Below, in pieces: positions 33,711 through 42,379 of a DNA stretch of 64,000 nucleotides (positions within the stretch are counted from its first letter, which is position 1; each line of letters starts with the position of its first letter). The DNA is taken from contig NZ_FNKQ01000002.1 of assembly GCF_900100875.1 (NCBI RefSeq), positions 806,001 to 870,000 on the forward strand, read 5' to 3'. The translations under genes were made by a program, and so were the position numbers. This DNA is from Halopelagius longus (GTDB taxonomy: Archaea; Halobacteriota; Halobacteria; Halobacteriales; Haloferacaceae). The notes beneath the pieces are model-generated. The model ran no database searches, had not been told where the DNA came from, and saw only the letters and a program-made list of their open reading frames with translations.

Positions 33711-35201
33711 ATGGTAGACGAGACTGAGACCTCCGAAACGGGCATGTCGCGCCGCAACTACCTCCAAACGGGGGCGGCCGCCCTCGCGTCGGTCGCGTTC
33801 GCGTCGAACGCGGCGGCCGACGAACAGGAATCCGACAGTTCGGGTGGCACGTCCGGCGGAAGTAACCCGACTCTCATCAAGGACGGGACAGTTGTCACGG
33901 TCGACCCCGACCACGGGATTCGGTACGACACGGACGTCTACGTGAAGAACGGCGAGATCCGGGCCATCGAGAAAGACATCAGCGCGCCGTCGGCCGACGT
34001 CATCGACGCGAGCGACTCCATCGTCGTACCCGGATTCGTCAACGCCCACCTCCACACGTGGGAGTCCGGCGTCCGCGGCATCGCGGGCAACTGGACGTTC
34101 ATGGAGTATCTGGAGAAGATGCTCGGCAACATCAGCAGCCAGTACCGCCCGCAGGACGCCTACCTCGGCAACCTGTTCGGCGCGGTTCAGCAACTCAACG
34201 CGGGGACGACGACCGTCCTCGACTGGTTCCACATCGCCAATTCGCCGGGGCACACGAACCGCGCCATCGAAGGGCTTGAGGACGCGGGCATCCGCGCACT
34301 GTTCGCTCACGGCCCGCCTGGCGACGACAGCGCGAAGTGGTGGGAGAACAGTTCGGTGACCCACCCCGACGACATCCGACGGCTGGCCCGCGAGCGATTC
34401 CCGAGCGACGACGGCCTGCTCACCCTCGCCATGGGCGCCCGCGGCCCCGACTACTCGACGGACGAAGTCACCCGGAAGGACATCGAACTCGCCCGCGAAC
34501 TCGGGATTCCGGTGTCCATGCACATCGGCTCGCTCGGCCCGGGCGGCGTGAAGAAACTCGACGAACTCGGCCTCCTCGGCGACGACCTCAACTACGTCCA
34601 CGGAAACCGCCTCACCGAGGAGGAGTTCGAACTCGTGGGACAGTCCGGCGGGTCGCTCTCGACGACCCCCGAGGTCGAACTCCAGATGGGGATGGGGATG
34701 CCCGCGCTCGGCGACGCGCTCGAAGCCGGCGCCGTCCCCTCTGTCGGCGTCGACATCGTCTCGAACGTCAGCGACGACCTGTTCACCCAACTCCGGATGG
34801 CCCTACAGGTCGAGCGGGGCATCCGTAACCAGTCCGCCGTCGAGGCGAACGAACAGATTCAAGACGTCACGCCGACCGCCCACCGGGCGCTGGAGTTCGC
34901 CACCATCGAGGGCGCCCGCGCGCTCGGTCTGGAGGACGAAATCGGTTCGCTCACGCCCGGCAAGCGCGCGGACATCACCATCATCGCCGGCGACGACCTC
35001 AACACTGCGCCGGTCCACAACCCCGTCGAGACCGTCGTCCTCCAAGCCGGCATCGAGAACGTCGACACCGTACTCGTCGACGGGAACGTCGTCAAACGCG
35101 ACGGCCTCGTCTACAACCGCACGGCACAGAACAACCTCGACCGCCTAGAGCGGTCCGGTCGCCGCATCCTCCGTGAGAGCGGGCTGGCTACGAGCGAGTG
35201 A
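33711..35201 (+). CDS. Exported amidohydrolase (Tat substrate), cytosine/adenosine deaminase-like
   Basis: 496 residues. A Tat signal peptide is clear (RRNYLQTGAAALASVAFASN, residues about 14-33). The metal-dependent hydrolase core follows: GFVNAHLHTWESG (HxH), VSMHIGS (His), NYVHGNRL (His) and VGVDIVSN (Asp), the ligands of the amidohydrolase superfamily, closest in look to S-adenosylhomocysteine/adenosine/guanine deaminase-type enzymes. LTPGKRADITII near the end is the composite beta domain. The location outside the cell is unusual for this family, which is normally cytosolic. The AT-rich CTATTTTCTTC about 30 nt before the ATG may be the promoter. Confidence 0.87.
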   Translation: MVDETETSETGMSRRNYLQTGAAALASVAFASNAAADEQESDSSGGTSGGSNPTLIKDGTVVTVDPDHGIRYDTDVYVKNGEIRAIEKDISAPSADVIDASDSIVVPGFVNAHLHTWESGVRGIAGNWTFMEYLEKMLGNISSQYRPQDAYLGNLFGAVQQLNAGTTTVLDWFHIANSPGHTNRAIEGLEDAGIRALFAHGPPGDDSAKWWENSSVTHPDDIRRLARERFPSDDGLLTLAMGARGPDYSTDEVTRKDIELARELGIPVSMHIGSLGPGGVKKLDELGLLGDDLNYVHGNRLTEEEFELVGQSGGSLSTTPEVELQMGMGMPALGDALEAGAVPSVGVDIVSNVSDDLFTQLRMALQVERGIRNQSAVEANEQIQDVTPTAHRALEFATIEGARALGLEDEIGSLTPGKRADITIIAGDDLNTAPVHNPVETVVLQAGIENVDTVLVDGNVVKRDGLVYNRTAQNNLDRLERSGRRILRESGLATSE

Positions 35202-35222
35202 CCGACCCCTTCCGTCACTGAC

Positions 35223-35651
35223 TCAGATGCTCACGACGAGAACCGGCCGGTTCGTGTTCTGGACGACGCGTTCAGTGACGCTGCCGAGACTGGCGAGTTT
35301 GTCGCGCCCGGTGCGGCCGTGGGTTCCCATCACCACTAAGTCCACGTCGTGTTCGTCGGCGTAATCGAGGATACAGCGGTACGGGACGCCCTTCCGGACG
35401 GCCGTCGTCGCCTGCACGTCGGCGTCGCGGGCGGCGTCGGCCACCGCCTCGACGGCTTCTATCGCCCTGTCGTGCAGCGAGTTCGCGACCGCTTCTCGCT
35501 GTTCCACCCCGGCCGCCATGCGGATGCGCCGGTCCACCACCGAGAGGGCGTGGACGGTCGCATCCCGCGTTTTGGCGATGTCGAGGGCGTGTTCGAGTGC
35601 GACGGCGGTGCCCTCGCTTCCGTCCGTCGGGACGAGTATCGAGTCGTACAT
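35223..35651 (-). CDS. Universal stress protein (UspA family)
   Basis: 142 residues: MYDSILVPTDGSEGTAVALE at the start and the ATP-binding loop GTHGRTGRDKLASLGSVTER (G-2x-G-9x-G-S) at about residue 112, both intact, then VVQNTNRPVLVV. This is an ATP-binding type Usp. It is convergent with the amidohydrolase gene and divergent from folCP. Role: stress tolerance, otherwise unspecified. Confidence 0.92.
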   Translation of the reverse strand: MYDSILVPTDGSEGTAVALEHALDIAKTRDATVHALSVVDRRIRMAAGVEQREAVANSLHDRAIEAVEAVADAARDADVQATTAVRKGVPYRCILDYADEHDVDLVVMGTHGRTGRDKLASLGSVTERVVQNTNRPVLVVSI

Positions 35652-35785
35652 GCCTCACCGTTCGGCGCGTACGTGCTTGAAGCGATACGGTGGGTCGCGG
35701 GGGGAGGGAGGCCGACACCCCCGGCGTTCGGCCCGCGCACGCAGGTCCGACAGTCCTAAGCGCGGCCCGCGTCACCTCGGAGTAT

Positions 35786-38287
35786 ATGGAGTACCACGAG
35801 GCGGTGAACTTCCTCTTCGACCTCCGCAGGTTTCAGGTGAAGCCCGGGACTGCGTCGGTCCGGTCGCTCCTCGCCGAGTTCGACGACCCGCAGGACGACG
35901 TGTCGTTCGTGCAGATAGCCGGGTCGAACGGAAAGGGAAGCACCGCCCGGATGGCGGAGTCGGTCCTCCGCGAAGCCGGCCTCACGGTCGGCCTCTACAC
36001 GTCGCCGCACTTCGAGGACATCCGCGAGCGCATCCGCGTGGACGGCCGGAAGATTCCGGAGTCCGCGCTGGCGGAGTTCGTCGCGGCGGCGAAACCGTGG
36101 CTGGTCGAACGCGCCGCCTCGGGCGAACCGCTGACGTTCTTCGAGGTGATGACGGCGATGGCCATCTGGCGCTTCGCCGACGCCGACGTGGACGTTGCCG
36201 TCCTCGAAGTCGGCATGGGCGGAGAACTCGACGCGACGAGCGTCGTCGACCCCGTCGCCAGCGCGGTGACGAACGTGACGCTCGAACACACGGCCGTCCT
36301 CGGCGACACCGTCGAGGAGATTGCGGAGAAGAAAGTCGCCGTCGCGCCCGACGGGCGGCCCCTCGTCACCGGCGCGACGGGCGACGCCCTCGACGCGATT
36401 CGCGACCACGAGGACGAGTTGATAACCGTCGGGACGGCGGACGCGGCGATGGAACCCAGGCCGAACGTGACCGTCCGCTACGACGGCCGGGTGAACCACC
36501 AGGAGTCGGCCGTCGTCGTCTCCGGCCCCTCGTGGGGCGTCGAGGCGAACATCCCGCTCCTCGGTTCGTATCAGGCGGTCAACGCCGGTATCGCCTGCGT
36601 CGTCGCCGAACAGGCCGCCGACGAGGCGGGGACGACCATCGACGCGACGACGCTCGAACGCGGCCTCAGGCGGGCGAACTGGCCGGGGCGGTTCGAGGTG
36701 ATGGAGCGGAACCCCCACGTCGTCTTGGACGGCGCGCACAACCCCGGCGCGTGCGCGGAACTGGCGTCCGTAATCGAGGAGTTCGACTTCGAGAGCCTCC
36801 ACCTCGTCTTCGGCGCGATGCACGACAAGGACCACCGCGAGATGGCGGCCGAACTCCCGCGCCCGGCGTCCGTCGTGACGTGCAGGCCGAACAACGCCCG
36901 CTCTGAGGACCCCGAGACGCTGGCCCGCGTGTTCGAAGACGAGGGCGCGGGCGACGTGACCGCCGGAACCACCGTCTCCGCGGCGCTTCGGACGGCGCGG
37001 GAACGCGCCGGACCGGACGACTGCGTCCTCGTCGCCGGGTCTCTGTTTCTCGTCGCGGAGGCGCGGACGACGTGGACGCGGACGGTGGTCTCGAAGCGCG
37101 TGGAGACGCTCTCGGACGCCGACCGCCTCCTCTCGCGGGCGAACGTCCCGGCCGAGGACGCCGAACGGACGCGCGGGGACGCCGTCCACCGCGTCTACCG
37201 AACGACCGCACAGCGGAGACAGGCCCGCCGCCTCCGCGAGGAGATGCTGGCCGTCGGCGGCGACTGCGCCGTCTCGGGGCACCGCGGCGAGGGCGAACAG
37301 GTGGACGTGGTGCTGACGGGGACGCGAACGCAGTTCGAACGCGTCCGGGAGAACCTCGCGTACGCCGACGAGTACGGCCTCTCGGAGTTCGCCGGAGCGC
37401 TCGACGCCGCCCTCGACGGGCCGCCGTCCCGACCCGCGGCGTCCGACCCGGCGGACGAACCGGAGTACCCGTGGAGCGACGGTACCGCCGTCATGGGCAT
37501 CCTGAACGTCACGCCGGACAGCTTCCACGACGGCGGCGAGTACCGCGACGTCGAGGACGCCCTCGAACGCGCCGAGGCGATGGCCGAGGCGGGCGCGGAC
37601 ATCATCGACATCGGCGGCGAGTCCACCCGCCCCGGCGCGGACGTGGTGCCGGTCGAAGAGGAGATAGAGCGCATCGTCCCGGTCATCGAATCCCTCGCGG
37701 AGACGGACGCCCTCGTCTCCGTGGACACGCGGAAGGCGGACGTCGCCCGCGCGGCACTCGACGCCGGGGCCGACATCCTCAACGACGTGACCGGCCTCGA
37801 AGACCCCGAGATGCGCTTTCTCGCAGCCGAGCGCGACGTTCCGGTCATCGTCATGCACAGCATCGACGCGCCCGTCGTCCCCGGCAAGGACGTCGCGTAC
37901 GACGACGTGGTCGAGGACGTGATAGACGAACTGAAAGAGCGGATCCTGCTGGCCGAACAGGCGGGCGTCCCCCGCGAGAACGTCATCGTCGACCCCGGCC
38001 TCGGGTTCGGCAAGACCGCCGCCGAGGACTTCGAGATGCTGGACCGGATCGGCGAGTTCGAGTCGCTCGGCTGCCCGGTTCTCGTCGGTCACTCCCACAA
38101 GTCGATGTTCGAACTCGTCGGCGAGGAGGCGGGCGACAACCTCGAAGCGACTATCGCCGCCACGACCATCGCCGCGGACCGCGGGGCCGACATCGTCCGC
38201 GTCCACGACGTGCGCGAGAACGTCGCGGCGGTGAACGTCGCCCTCGCGACGCGCGACCCGAGTCGGTTCGCCGACGGCGGCGAGTGA
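35786..38287 (+). CDS. folCP: FolC-FolP fusion: folylpolyglutamate synthase and dihydropteroate synthase
   Basis: 833 residues. Residues about 1-430 are FolC: QIAGSNGKGSTARMAESVL (P-loop), YTSPHFEDIRERI, VLDGAHNPGACAEL. Residues about 545-833 are dihydropteroate synthase: MGILNVTPDSFHDGGEY, GADIIDIGGESTRPGA, VSVDTRKADVARAALDAGAD, NDVTG and VLVGHSHKSMF. A middle region of about 110 residues (about 435-545) is a separate, basic, helical domain of no family known to me. The fusion makes tetrahydrofolate precursors and adds glutamate, and is known from haloarchaea. The ATG at 35786 follows GGAGTAT; earlier in-frame starts overlap the Usp promoter. Confidence 0.93.
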   Translation: MEYHEAVNFLFDLRRFQVKPGTASVRSLLAEFDDPQDDVSFVQIAGSNGKGSTARMAESVLREAGLTVGLYTSPHFEDIRERIRVDGRKIPESALAEFVAAAKPWLVERAASGEPLTFFEVMTAMAIWRFADADVDVAVLEVGMGGELDATSVVDPVASAVTNVTLEHTAVLGDTVEEIAEKKVAVAPDGRPLVTGATGDALDAIRDHEDELITVGTADAAMEPRPNVTVRYDGRVNHQESAVVVSGPSWGVEANIPLLGSYQAVNAGIACVVAEQAADEAGTTIDATTLERGLRRANWPGRFEVMERNPHVVLDGAHNPGACAELASVIEEFDFESLHLVFGAMHDKDHREMAAELPRPASVVTCRPNNARSEDPETLARVFEDEGAGDVTAGTTVSAALRTARERAGPDDCVLVAGSLFLVAEARTTWTRTVVSKRVETLSDADRLLSRANVPAEDAERTRGDAVHRVYRTTAQRRQARRLREEMLAVGGDCAVSGHRGEGEQVDVVLTGTRTQFERVRENLAYADEYGLSEFAGALDAALDGPPSRPAASDPADEPEYPWSDGTAVMGILNVTPDSFHDGGEYRDVEDALERAEAMAEAGADIIDIGGESTRPGADVVPVEEEIERIVPVIESLAETDALVSVDTRKADVARAALDAGADILNDVTGLEDPEMRFLAAERDVPVIVMHSIDAPVVPGKDVAYDDVVEDVIDELKERILLAEQAGVPRENVIVDPGLGFGKTAAEDFEMLDRIGEFESLGCPVLVGHSHKSMFELVGEEAGDNLEATIAATTIAADRGADIVRVHDVRENVAAVNVALATRDPSRFADGGE

Positions 38288-38396
38288 ACGACTCGCTCTG
38301 TTCTCTCGGCCTCATCTCCTCACCTTCCCTGCCCGGTCGTGTGCGCCGCCGATCGACCGCCGAATCGTTTTCCCGACCCCTCGCGTAGACGTTCGC

Positions 38397-39146
38397 GTGT
38401 GCACTCTGACGATAGCGTGGCGAGTGTTCGACGACGCACCGGTCGTCGTCGCGGCGAACCGCGACGAGGCGTTGGACCGACCGTCCGAACCGCCCGCCGT
38501 CGCCGAGGGCAACCCCGCGTTCATCGCGCCGAGGGACGCGGAGGCCGGCGGCACGTGGGTCGGCTACAACGACCGCGGCCTGTTCGTCGGCATCACCAAC
38601 CGCTGGATTTCGGTCGAGGGCGGCGGCGAACGCTCCCGCGGTCAGTTGGTCCGCGACGCCCTCCGATGCGAGTCGGCCGAGGCGGCGAAGGCGACGGTCG
38701 AGGAGGCGGTTTCCGAAGCGGTCTACGACGGGTTCAACCTCGTCGTCGCCGACTCCGAGGCGGCGTACCTCTTCGAGTGGGACGGCGAACTCCGGACGAC
38801 GGCGTTCGACCCCGGCGTCCACGTCGTCGTGAACGTGGGGACGGACGAGGAGTTCTTCGAACCGCCGGCGAGACCCGAAGCGGGCCGCCAGCAGGCCGAA
38901 AACGCGCGCGCGGTTCGGTCGGCGCTGGAACCCGAACCCGGCGAGTCCGCGGCGGAGTGGCGCGAACGCGCCGCCGCGGTCCTCGGCGACCACGAGTACG
39001 GCGTCTGCGTCCACGACCCCGAGGGTCGCTTCGGTACCGTCTCCTCGTCGCTCATCACGCTGTTCGCAGGCGGGGAGGCGGAGTACGAGTTCGCGCCCGG
39101 ACCGCCCTGTCGGACGGCGTACCGGCGGGTCGAAAGTCAAGTTTAA
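38397..39146 (+). CDS. NRDE/TANGO2-family protein
   Basis: A 249-residue protein with Cys2 as the residue after the initiator (MCTLTIAW), followed by VVAANRDEALDRPSEPPAVA, the NRDE motif naming the family, and GGTWVGYNDRGLFVGITNRW. NGVST-like segments and the N-terminal Cys suggest an Ntn-hydrolase fold. Function in archaea is unknown; the eukaryotic TANGO2 is linked to lipid or heme metabolism. The start is a GTG (38397) so the first residue is Met in the protein. Confidence 0.85.
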   Translation: MCTLTIAWRVFDDAPVVVAANRDEALDRPSEPPAVAEGNPAFIAPRDAEAGGTWVGYNDRGLFVGITNRWISVEGGGERSRGQLVRDALRCESAEAAKATVEEAVSEAVYDGFNLVVADSEAAYLFEWDGELRTTAFDPGVHVVVNVGTDEEFFEPPARPEAGRQQAENARAVRSALEPEPGESAAEWRERAAAVLGDHEYGVCVHDPEGRFGTVSSSLITLFAGGEAEYEFAPGPPCRTAYRRVESQV

Positions 39147-39147
39147 A
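39142..39147 (+). promoter_or_regulatory. TATA element of the small regulator gene, overlapping the upstream stop codon
   Basis: TTTAAA, whose TAA is the stop codon of the TANGO2-like gene. Its centre is 27 nt before the ATG at 39172, predicting a leaderless transcript independent of the upstream gene. Confidence 0.6.
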
Positions 39148-39171
39148 CCCGTCGCGGGCGACTCTCGTACC

Positions 39172-39525
39172 ATGAGCGCAGGCGAGGCCGAACCCGACCT
39201 TTCGGAAGCCGAACGCGCGGGACTGGAACTCATCCGCGAGAGCGGAGGTATCCACCAGAGCGACTTCTGGAAGGAGCTCGACATCTCCTCCCGAAAGGGA
39301 AGTCGCGTCGCCGAGCGTCTCGCGTCGCTCGGCCTCATCAAACGCGAGGACACGGTGTACAACGGACACAACACCTACTACCTCGAACCCGCCGCGAAGG
39401 ACCTCGAGTTCTCCCTGCTTATGGCCGGCGACATGCTGTCGCCGTTCATCGGCGAGGAGGAGATAAACGCAAACAGCAACGCGTTCTCGCAGTGGCTGAT
39501 GAACCTCGCCTACGAGGAGTACTGA
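39172..39525 (+). CDS. Winged-helix DNA-binding protein
   Basis: 117 residues. SEAERAGLELIRESGGIHQS, DFWKELDISSRKGSRVAERL and ASLGLIKREDTVYNGHNTYY give the helix-turn-helix and wing of a MarR/Lrp-like domain. The C-terminal third (LEFSLLMAGDMLSPFIGEEE, SQWLMNLAYEEY) is helical and may dimerise or bind a partner. It is a compact single-domain regulator that recurs in haloarchaea; the target is unknown. It has its own TATA element and a strong T-run terminator. Confidence 0.8.
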   Translation: MSAGEAEPDLSEAERAGLELIRESGGIHQSDFWKELDISSRKGSRVAERLASLGLIKREDTVYNGHNTYYLEPAAKDLEFSLLMAGDMLSPFIGEEEINANSNAFSQWLMNLAYEEY

Positions 39526-39543
39526 ACGCTCCGTTCTCCGCCG

Positions 39544-39551
39544 TTTTTTTT
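39544..39551 (+). terminator. T-run terminator after the winged-helix gene
   Basis: Eight T in a row (39544-39551), 18 nt after the stop codon and preceded by GC-rich sequence. Archaeal transcription commonly ends at such tracts. Confidence 0.6.
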
Positions 39552-39705
39552 GGAGTCCGACGCCGTCCAGCACCGCCGGTAACCGCTCGGACCGGTCGCT
39601 AACGGCTAATCGGGCGCAACGGCTCGGCGCGTACGAACCGGAGAGGAAAGATAGCCGAGTGTGAGCGATTTCGACTGCGGGACGGCCTGAGGACTCGACG
39701 CGGGC

Positions 39706-40476
39706 TTACTCTTCTTCTTCGGCCGCGTCTTCGTCGTCCTCGTCCGTGGGTTCGAGGTCGTTCTCCGTGATGTACGACTCCACCTCGTCGTTCGTCAGTT
39801 GGACGTACTCCTCCGTCTCCGCGGAGACGGTGGCGACGTCGACGCCCGCGGCGTCGAGTTGGTCGTCGTTCGTGGAGGCGATGGCGCGGAGTGCGAGTCC
39901 GAGGCCCTCGTCTAAGGTCATCTCCTCGGAGTAGTTCTCTTCGAGGTACTCCTGAAGGTCGCCCCGGTCCTCGCCGATGGAGACGGCCTTCCACTCGTAC
40001 GGCGTCCCCGAGGGGTCCGTCTCGTAGAGACGCGGCGTGCCGTTCTCGACGCCGCCGATGAGGAGGGCGACGCCGAACGGGCGCGCGCCGCCGACCTGCG
40101 TGTACTGCTGGATGTGGTCGGTGACGTTCTTCGTCAGCGTCTCGATGCCGATCGGTTCGCCGTAGCGGAGTCGGTTCACCTGCGCCTGCCGGCGGGCGAA
40201 GTCGATGAGTTGCCGGGCGTCGGCGACGTGTCCCGCGGAGGCCAGGCCGATGTGGGTGTCCGCCTTGTGTAACTTCTCGACGCTCGTCGGTTCCATGAGG
40301 GGAGAGCGAGAGCGCTTGTCCGCGGCGAGAACGACGCCTTCCGGCGTTCGAACGCCGACGCTCGCCGTCCCTCGCTTCACCGCCTCGCGGGCGTATTCGA
40401 CCTGATAGAGGCGGCCATCAGGCGAGAAAATCGTTATCCCGCGGTCGTATGCCTGCTGTTGGGCTTGTCCCTGCAT
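39706..40476 (-). CDS. psmA: Proteasome subunit alpha
   Basis: 256 residues of the 20S proteasome alpha type. YDRGITIFSPDGRLYQVEYA (residues about 10-29) is the N-terminal alpha-subunit signature with the H0 helix. There is no N-terminal Thr nucleophile, as expected for an alpha subunit. ARPFGVALLIGGVENGTPRL and SIGEDRGDLQEYLEENYSEE also fit. The C-terminus is an acidic tail (PTDEDDEDAAEEEE). It forms the outer ring and gate of the proteasome. It follows pop5 with a 6-nt gap, so it is probably co-transcribed with the RNase P genes. Confidence 0.96.
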   Translation of the reverse strand: MQGQAQQQAYDRGITIFSPDGRLYQVEYAREAVKRGTASVGVRTPEGVVLAADKRSRSPLMEPTSVEKLHKADTHIGLASAGHVADARQLIDFARRQAQVNRLRYGEPIGIETLTKNVTDHIQQYTQVGGARPFGVALLIGGVENGTPRLYETDPSGTPYEWKAVSIGEDRGDLQEYLEENYSEEMTLDEGLGLALRAIASTNDDQLDAAGVDVATVSAETEEYVQLTNDEVESYITENDLEPTDEDDEDAAEEEE

Positions 40477-40482
40477 ATAGTA

Positions 40483-40962
40483 TCACTCGAAATCGAGTTT
40501 CGTCGCGCCCGCGAACCCGTCGGCACCGCGGACGTCCACCCGCGAATCGCGGACGACGGCGGGCCGAGAGTCGTTCTCGAACACGACGTTTCTCTGTTCA
40601 CAGTCTCCGGCCCGCCCGTTCAAATAACTTTCCTCACAGGCACGCACGGTGCCCGAAATCCCGCGGATTCGGAGTCCCACGGGGTCGCCGCCGACGCGAC
40701 TGACGCAGGCGACTGCGGCGCGGGCGCGGTCGGTCTTCCCCCGGTGGGCGCGGACTATCGTCTCGCCCTCGCCGTCTTCGAGGCGAAACGAGAGGACGGT
40801 CAGGTCGGCGTCGGCGCTCCCGGCGTCGCCGTAGAGATTCTGCGCGGCGTACCACAGGTCGCGTTGGAAGTCGCCGCGGTCGAAGTCCGCGTCGGGCCAC
40901 GCCTCGATTTCGACCGCGAGATACCGCCACCGCGGGCGGATGTGCTTCGGGAGGTGCTTCAT
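40483..40962 (-). CDS. rnp2: RNase P protein component 2 (Pop5)
   Basis: 159 residues matching Pop5 of archaeal RNase P. MKHLPKHIRPRWRYLAVEIE is the typical start, with the RRM-like fold of about 105 residues continuing through DLWYAAQNLYGDAG and RAHRGKTDRARAAVACVSRV (basic RNA-contacting stretch). The last 40 residues are an extension beyond the usual length. It helps process tRNA 5' ends. It begins 1 nt after the methyltransferase stop and precedes psmA in the same operon. Confidence 0.9.
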   Translation of the reverse strand: MKHLPKHIRPRWRYLAVEIEAWPDADFDRGDFQRDLWYAAQNLYGDAGSADADLTVLSFRLEDGEGETIVRAHRGKTDRARAAVACVSRVGGDPVGLRIRGISGTVRACEESYLNGRAGDCEQRNVVFENDSRPAVVRDSRVDVRGADGFAGATKLDFE

Positions 40963-41613
40963 CTACTCCTCGTCGGCCTCGTCGAGTTCGACTCTCTCGC
41001 CCGCCGAACCGAACCGTTCGGCCACGAGGACGCCCACCTGTTCGTGGACCCGTTCGACGGCGGTGAGGACGAACCCCTCGTCGGTCAACGCGTCCACGAG
41101 GACCCCCACCGTCGCGGGGTCGTCCACCTCGGGACTGTAGAACGGTTCCTCGGGGTCGGGCGCCCCGAAGAACATCACGTCCCCGAGGACGAACCGGTCG
41201 GGGTTCAGCTCCGCGATGACGCCGATGGCCTCGCGTTTCTCCTCGTCGGAGAGGTGATGCATCGCGAAGTTCGACGTCACTATATCGACGGGGCCGTCGT
41301 AGTTCGGGTCGCGGAACCGCCCCTCGCCGAACTCCACGTTCCCTATCCCGGCGTCTTCGGCCTTCTGCCGCGCCTGTTCGAGCATCCCTTCGCTGATGTC
41401 GCGGCCGACGACTCGCTTCGCGTCCGGCGCGAGGGCCAACGCGATAGCGCCCGTCCCCGTTCCTAAATCGAGCACTACGTCGTCGGCCGTCGGCGCGGCG
41501 TGTTCGACGACGAGGTTCGCGCAGGCGAGATACTCCTCGGAGTCCTGCGAGTCGTCGTACTCGGCGGCGGCCTTCGAGAACCGGTCGGCGTGTTCCTCAA
41601 TCGTCTTCTTCAT
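40963..41613 (-). CDS. SAM-dependent methyltransferase in the RNase P operon
   Basis: A 216-residue class I methyltransferase. VVLDLGTGTGAIALALAPDA is motif I, GRDISEGML motif II and DIVTSNFAMHHLSDEEKREA motif IV. The region after it (VIAELNPDRFVLGDVMFFGA) resembles small-molecule methyltransferases of the UbiE type rather than RNA methyltransferases. Its place between rpp30 and pop5 suggests a link with RNA or the proteasome, but nothing in the sequence proves that. ATG at 41613 is used (17-nt overlap with rpp30); a GTG at 41622 is a possible start. Confidence 0.85.
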   Translation of the reverse strand: MKKTIEEHADRFSKAAAEYDDSQDSEEYLACANLVVEHAAPTADDVVLDLGTGTGAIALALAPDAKRVVGRDISEGMLEQARQKAEDAGIGNVEFGEGRFRDPNYDGPVDIVTSNFAMHHLSDEEKREAIGVIAELNPDRFVLGDVMFFGAPDPEEPFYSPEVDDPATVGVLVDALTDEGFVLTAVERVHEQVGVLVAERFGSAGERVELDEADEE

Positions 41614-42292
41614 ATCCGTCACGTTTGACGCCGGGGGCTATGAACGACTCGGACATCCGCTCGCGGTTCCGCGCGGCGATGTCGCCCCACGCGGCCAGTC
41701 CCTCGCGGACGAACTCGGCGCCGAGGCCGACTTCCTCGCCGACGGCCGCCAGTTCCCGCGGCGCGCGCACCTGCAGGTGCGACTCCGCGCCGACGCTGAC
41801 GACGTGCGGCGCGTCGTAGTGGTCTATCAACTGCGACAGTTTCCGGAGTTTCCGCAGGTGTTGGACGCGCGTCCCTCCCGTTCGCCGCAGGACGGGGCCG
41901 AAGTTCACCTCGATGGCGACGCCGTTGTCGCGGGCGGCCTTCGCGAGGACGTGGTTCACGTCGCCGTCGTCGCCGAACGGGCGGGCGAGAACGTCCACCC
42001 GCGCCTGTTCGACCGCGAAGCGGTTGAGTTCGTTCGTCCCGCCGCGGACGACGACGAGGGTGCGGTCCGGGCGGAAGTTACCGACCGCACCGCTCGCGTT
42101 CCGCGGGTGCGGCGCGACCACCTCGGCGGCGTCCACGATATCGACGTTCACCTCCTCGCGGAGGGCCTCGTAGTCGGGTCTCGCGTCCACGGCGCGGACG
42201 ACGAGTCCGTCGTACCCGTGTCTCTCCGCCGTCGCAGCGAATCGAGACACCGTGGCGTCGCCGTCGGGGTGCGCGTAGACCGCCTCGTACAT
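41597..42292 (-). CDS. rnp3: RNase P protein component 3 (Rpp30)
   Basis: A 231-residue TIM-barrel protein of the Rpp30 family. The start MYEAVYAHPDGDATVSRFAA, NEVNFGPVLR-type segment (VAIEVNFGPVLRRTGGTRVQ) and VVSVGAESHLQVRAPRELAA correspond to the conserved barrel strands. It is a subunit of archaeal RNase P, pairing with Pop5. First gene of the rnp3-methyltransferase-rnp2-psmA cluster. Confidence 0.9.
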   Translation of the reverse strand: MYEAVYAHPDGDATVSRFAATAERHGYDGLVVRAVDARPDYEALREEVNVDIVDAAEVVAPHPRNASGAVGNFRPDRTLVVVRGGTNELNRFAVEQARVDVLARPFGDDGDVNHVLAKAARDNGVAIEVNFGPVLRRTGGTRVQHLRKLRKLSQLIDHYDAPHVVSVGAESHLQVRAPRELAAVGEEVGLGAEFVREGLAAWGDIAARNRERMSESFIAPGVKRDGYEEDD

Positions 42293-42358
42293 GGGTGTCC
42301 GGACGCCGAGACGGGGTTTCGTCGTTACGGTTTCGCCGTCGGCGAAAGGCGAGCGTCG

Positions 42359-42364
42359 AAAAAA
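42359..42364 (-). terminator. T-run terminator of the PGF-CTERM gene
   Basis: Six A on the plus strand, i.e. TTTTTT on the minus strand, 16-21 nt after the stop of the surface-protein gene (42380). The downstream gene rnp3 begins at 42292, so this also separates the two transcription units. Confidence 0.5.
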
Positions 42365-42379
42365 GCGGTCGTCGCCGCG

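Noticed and set aside
35756..38206. 816-codon minus-strand frame opposite folCP
   Set aside because: Antisense to an unmistakable FolC-FolP fusion; the product is low-complexity Arg/Asp/Val-rich without motifs.
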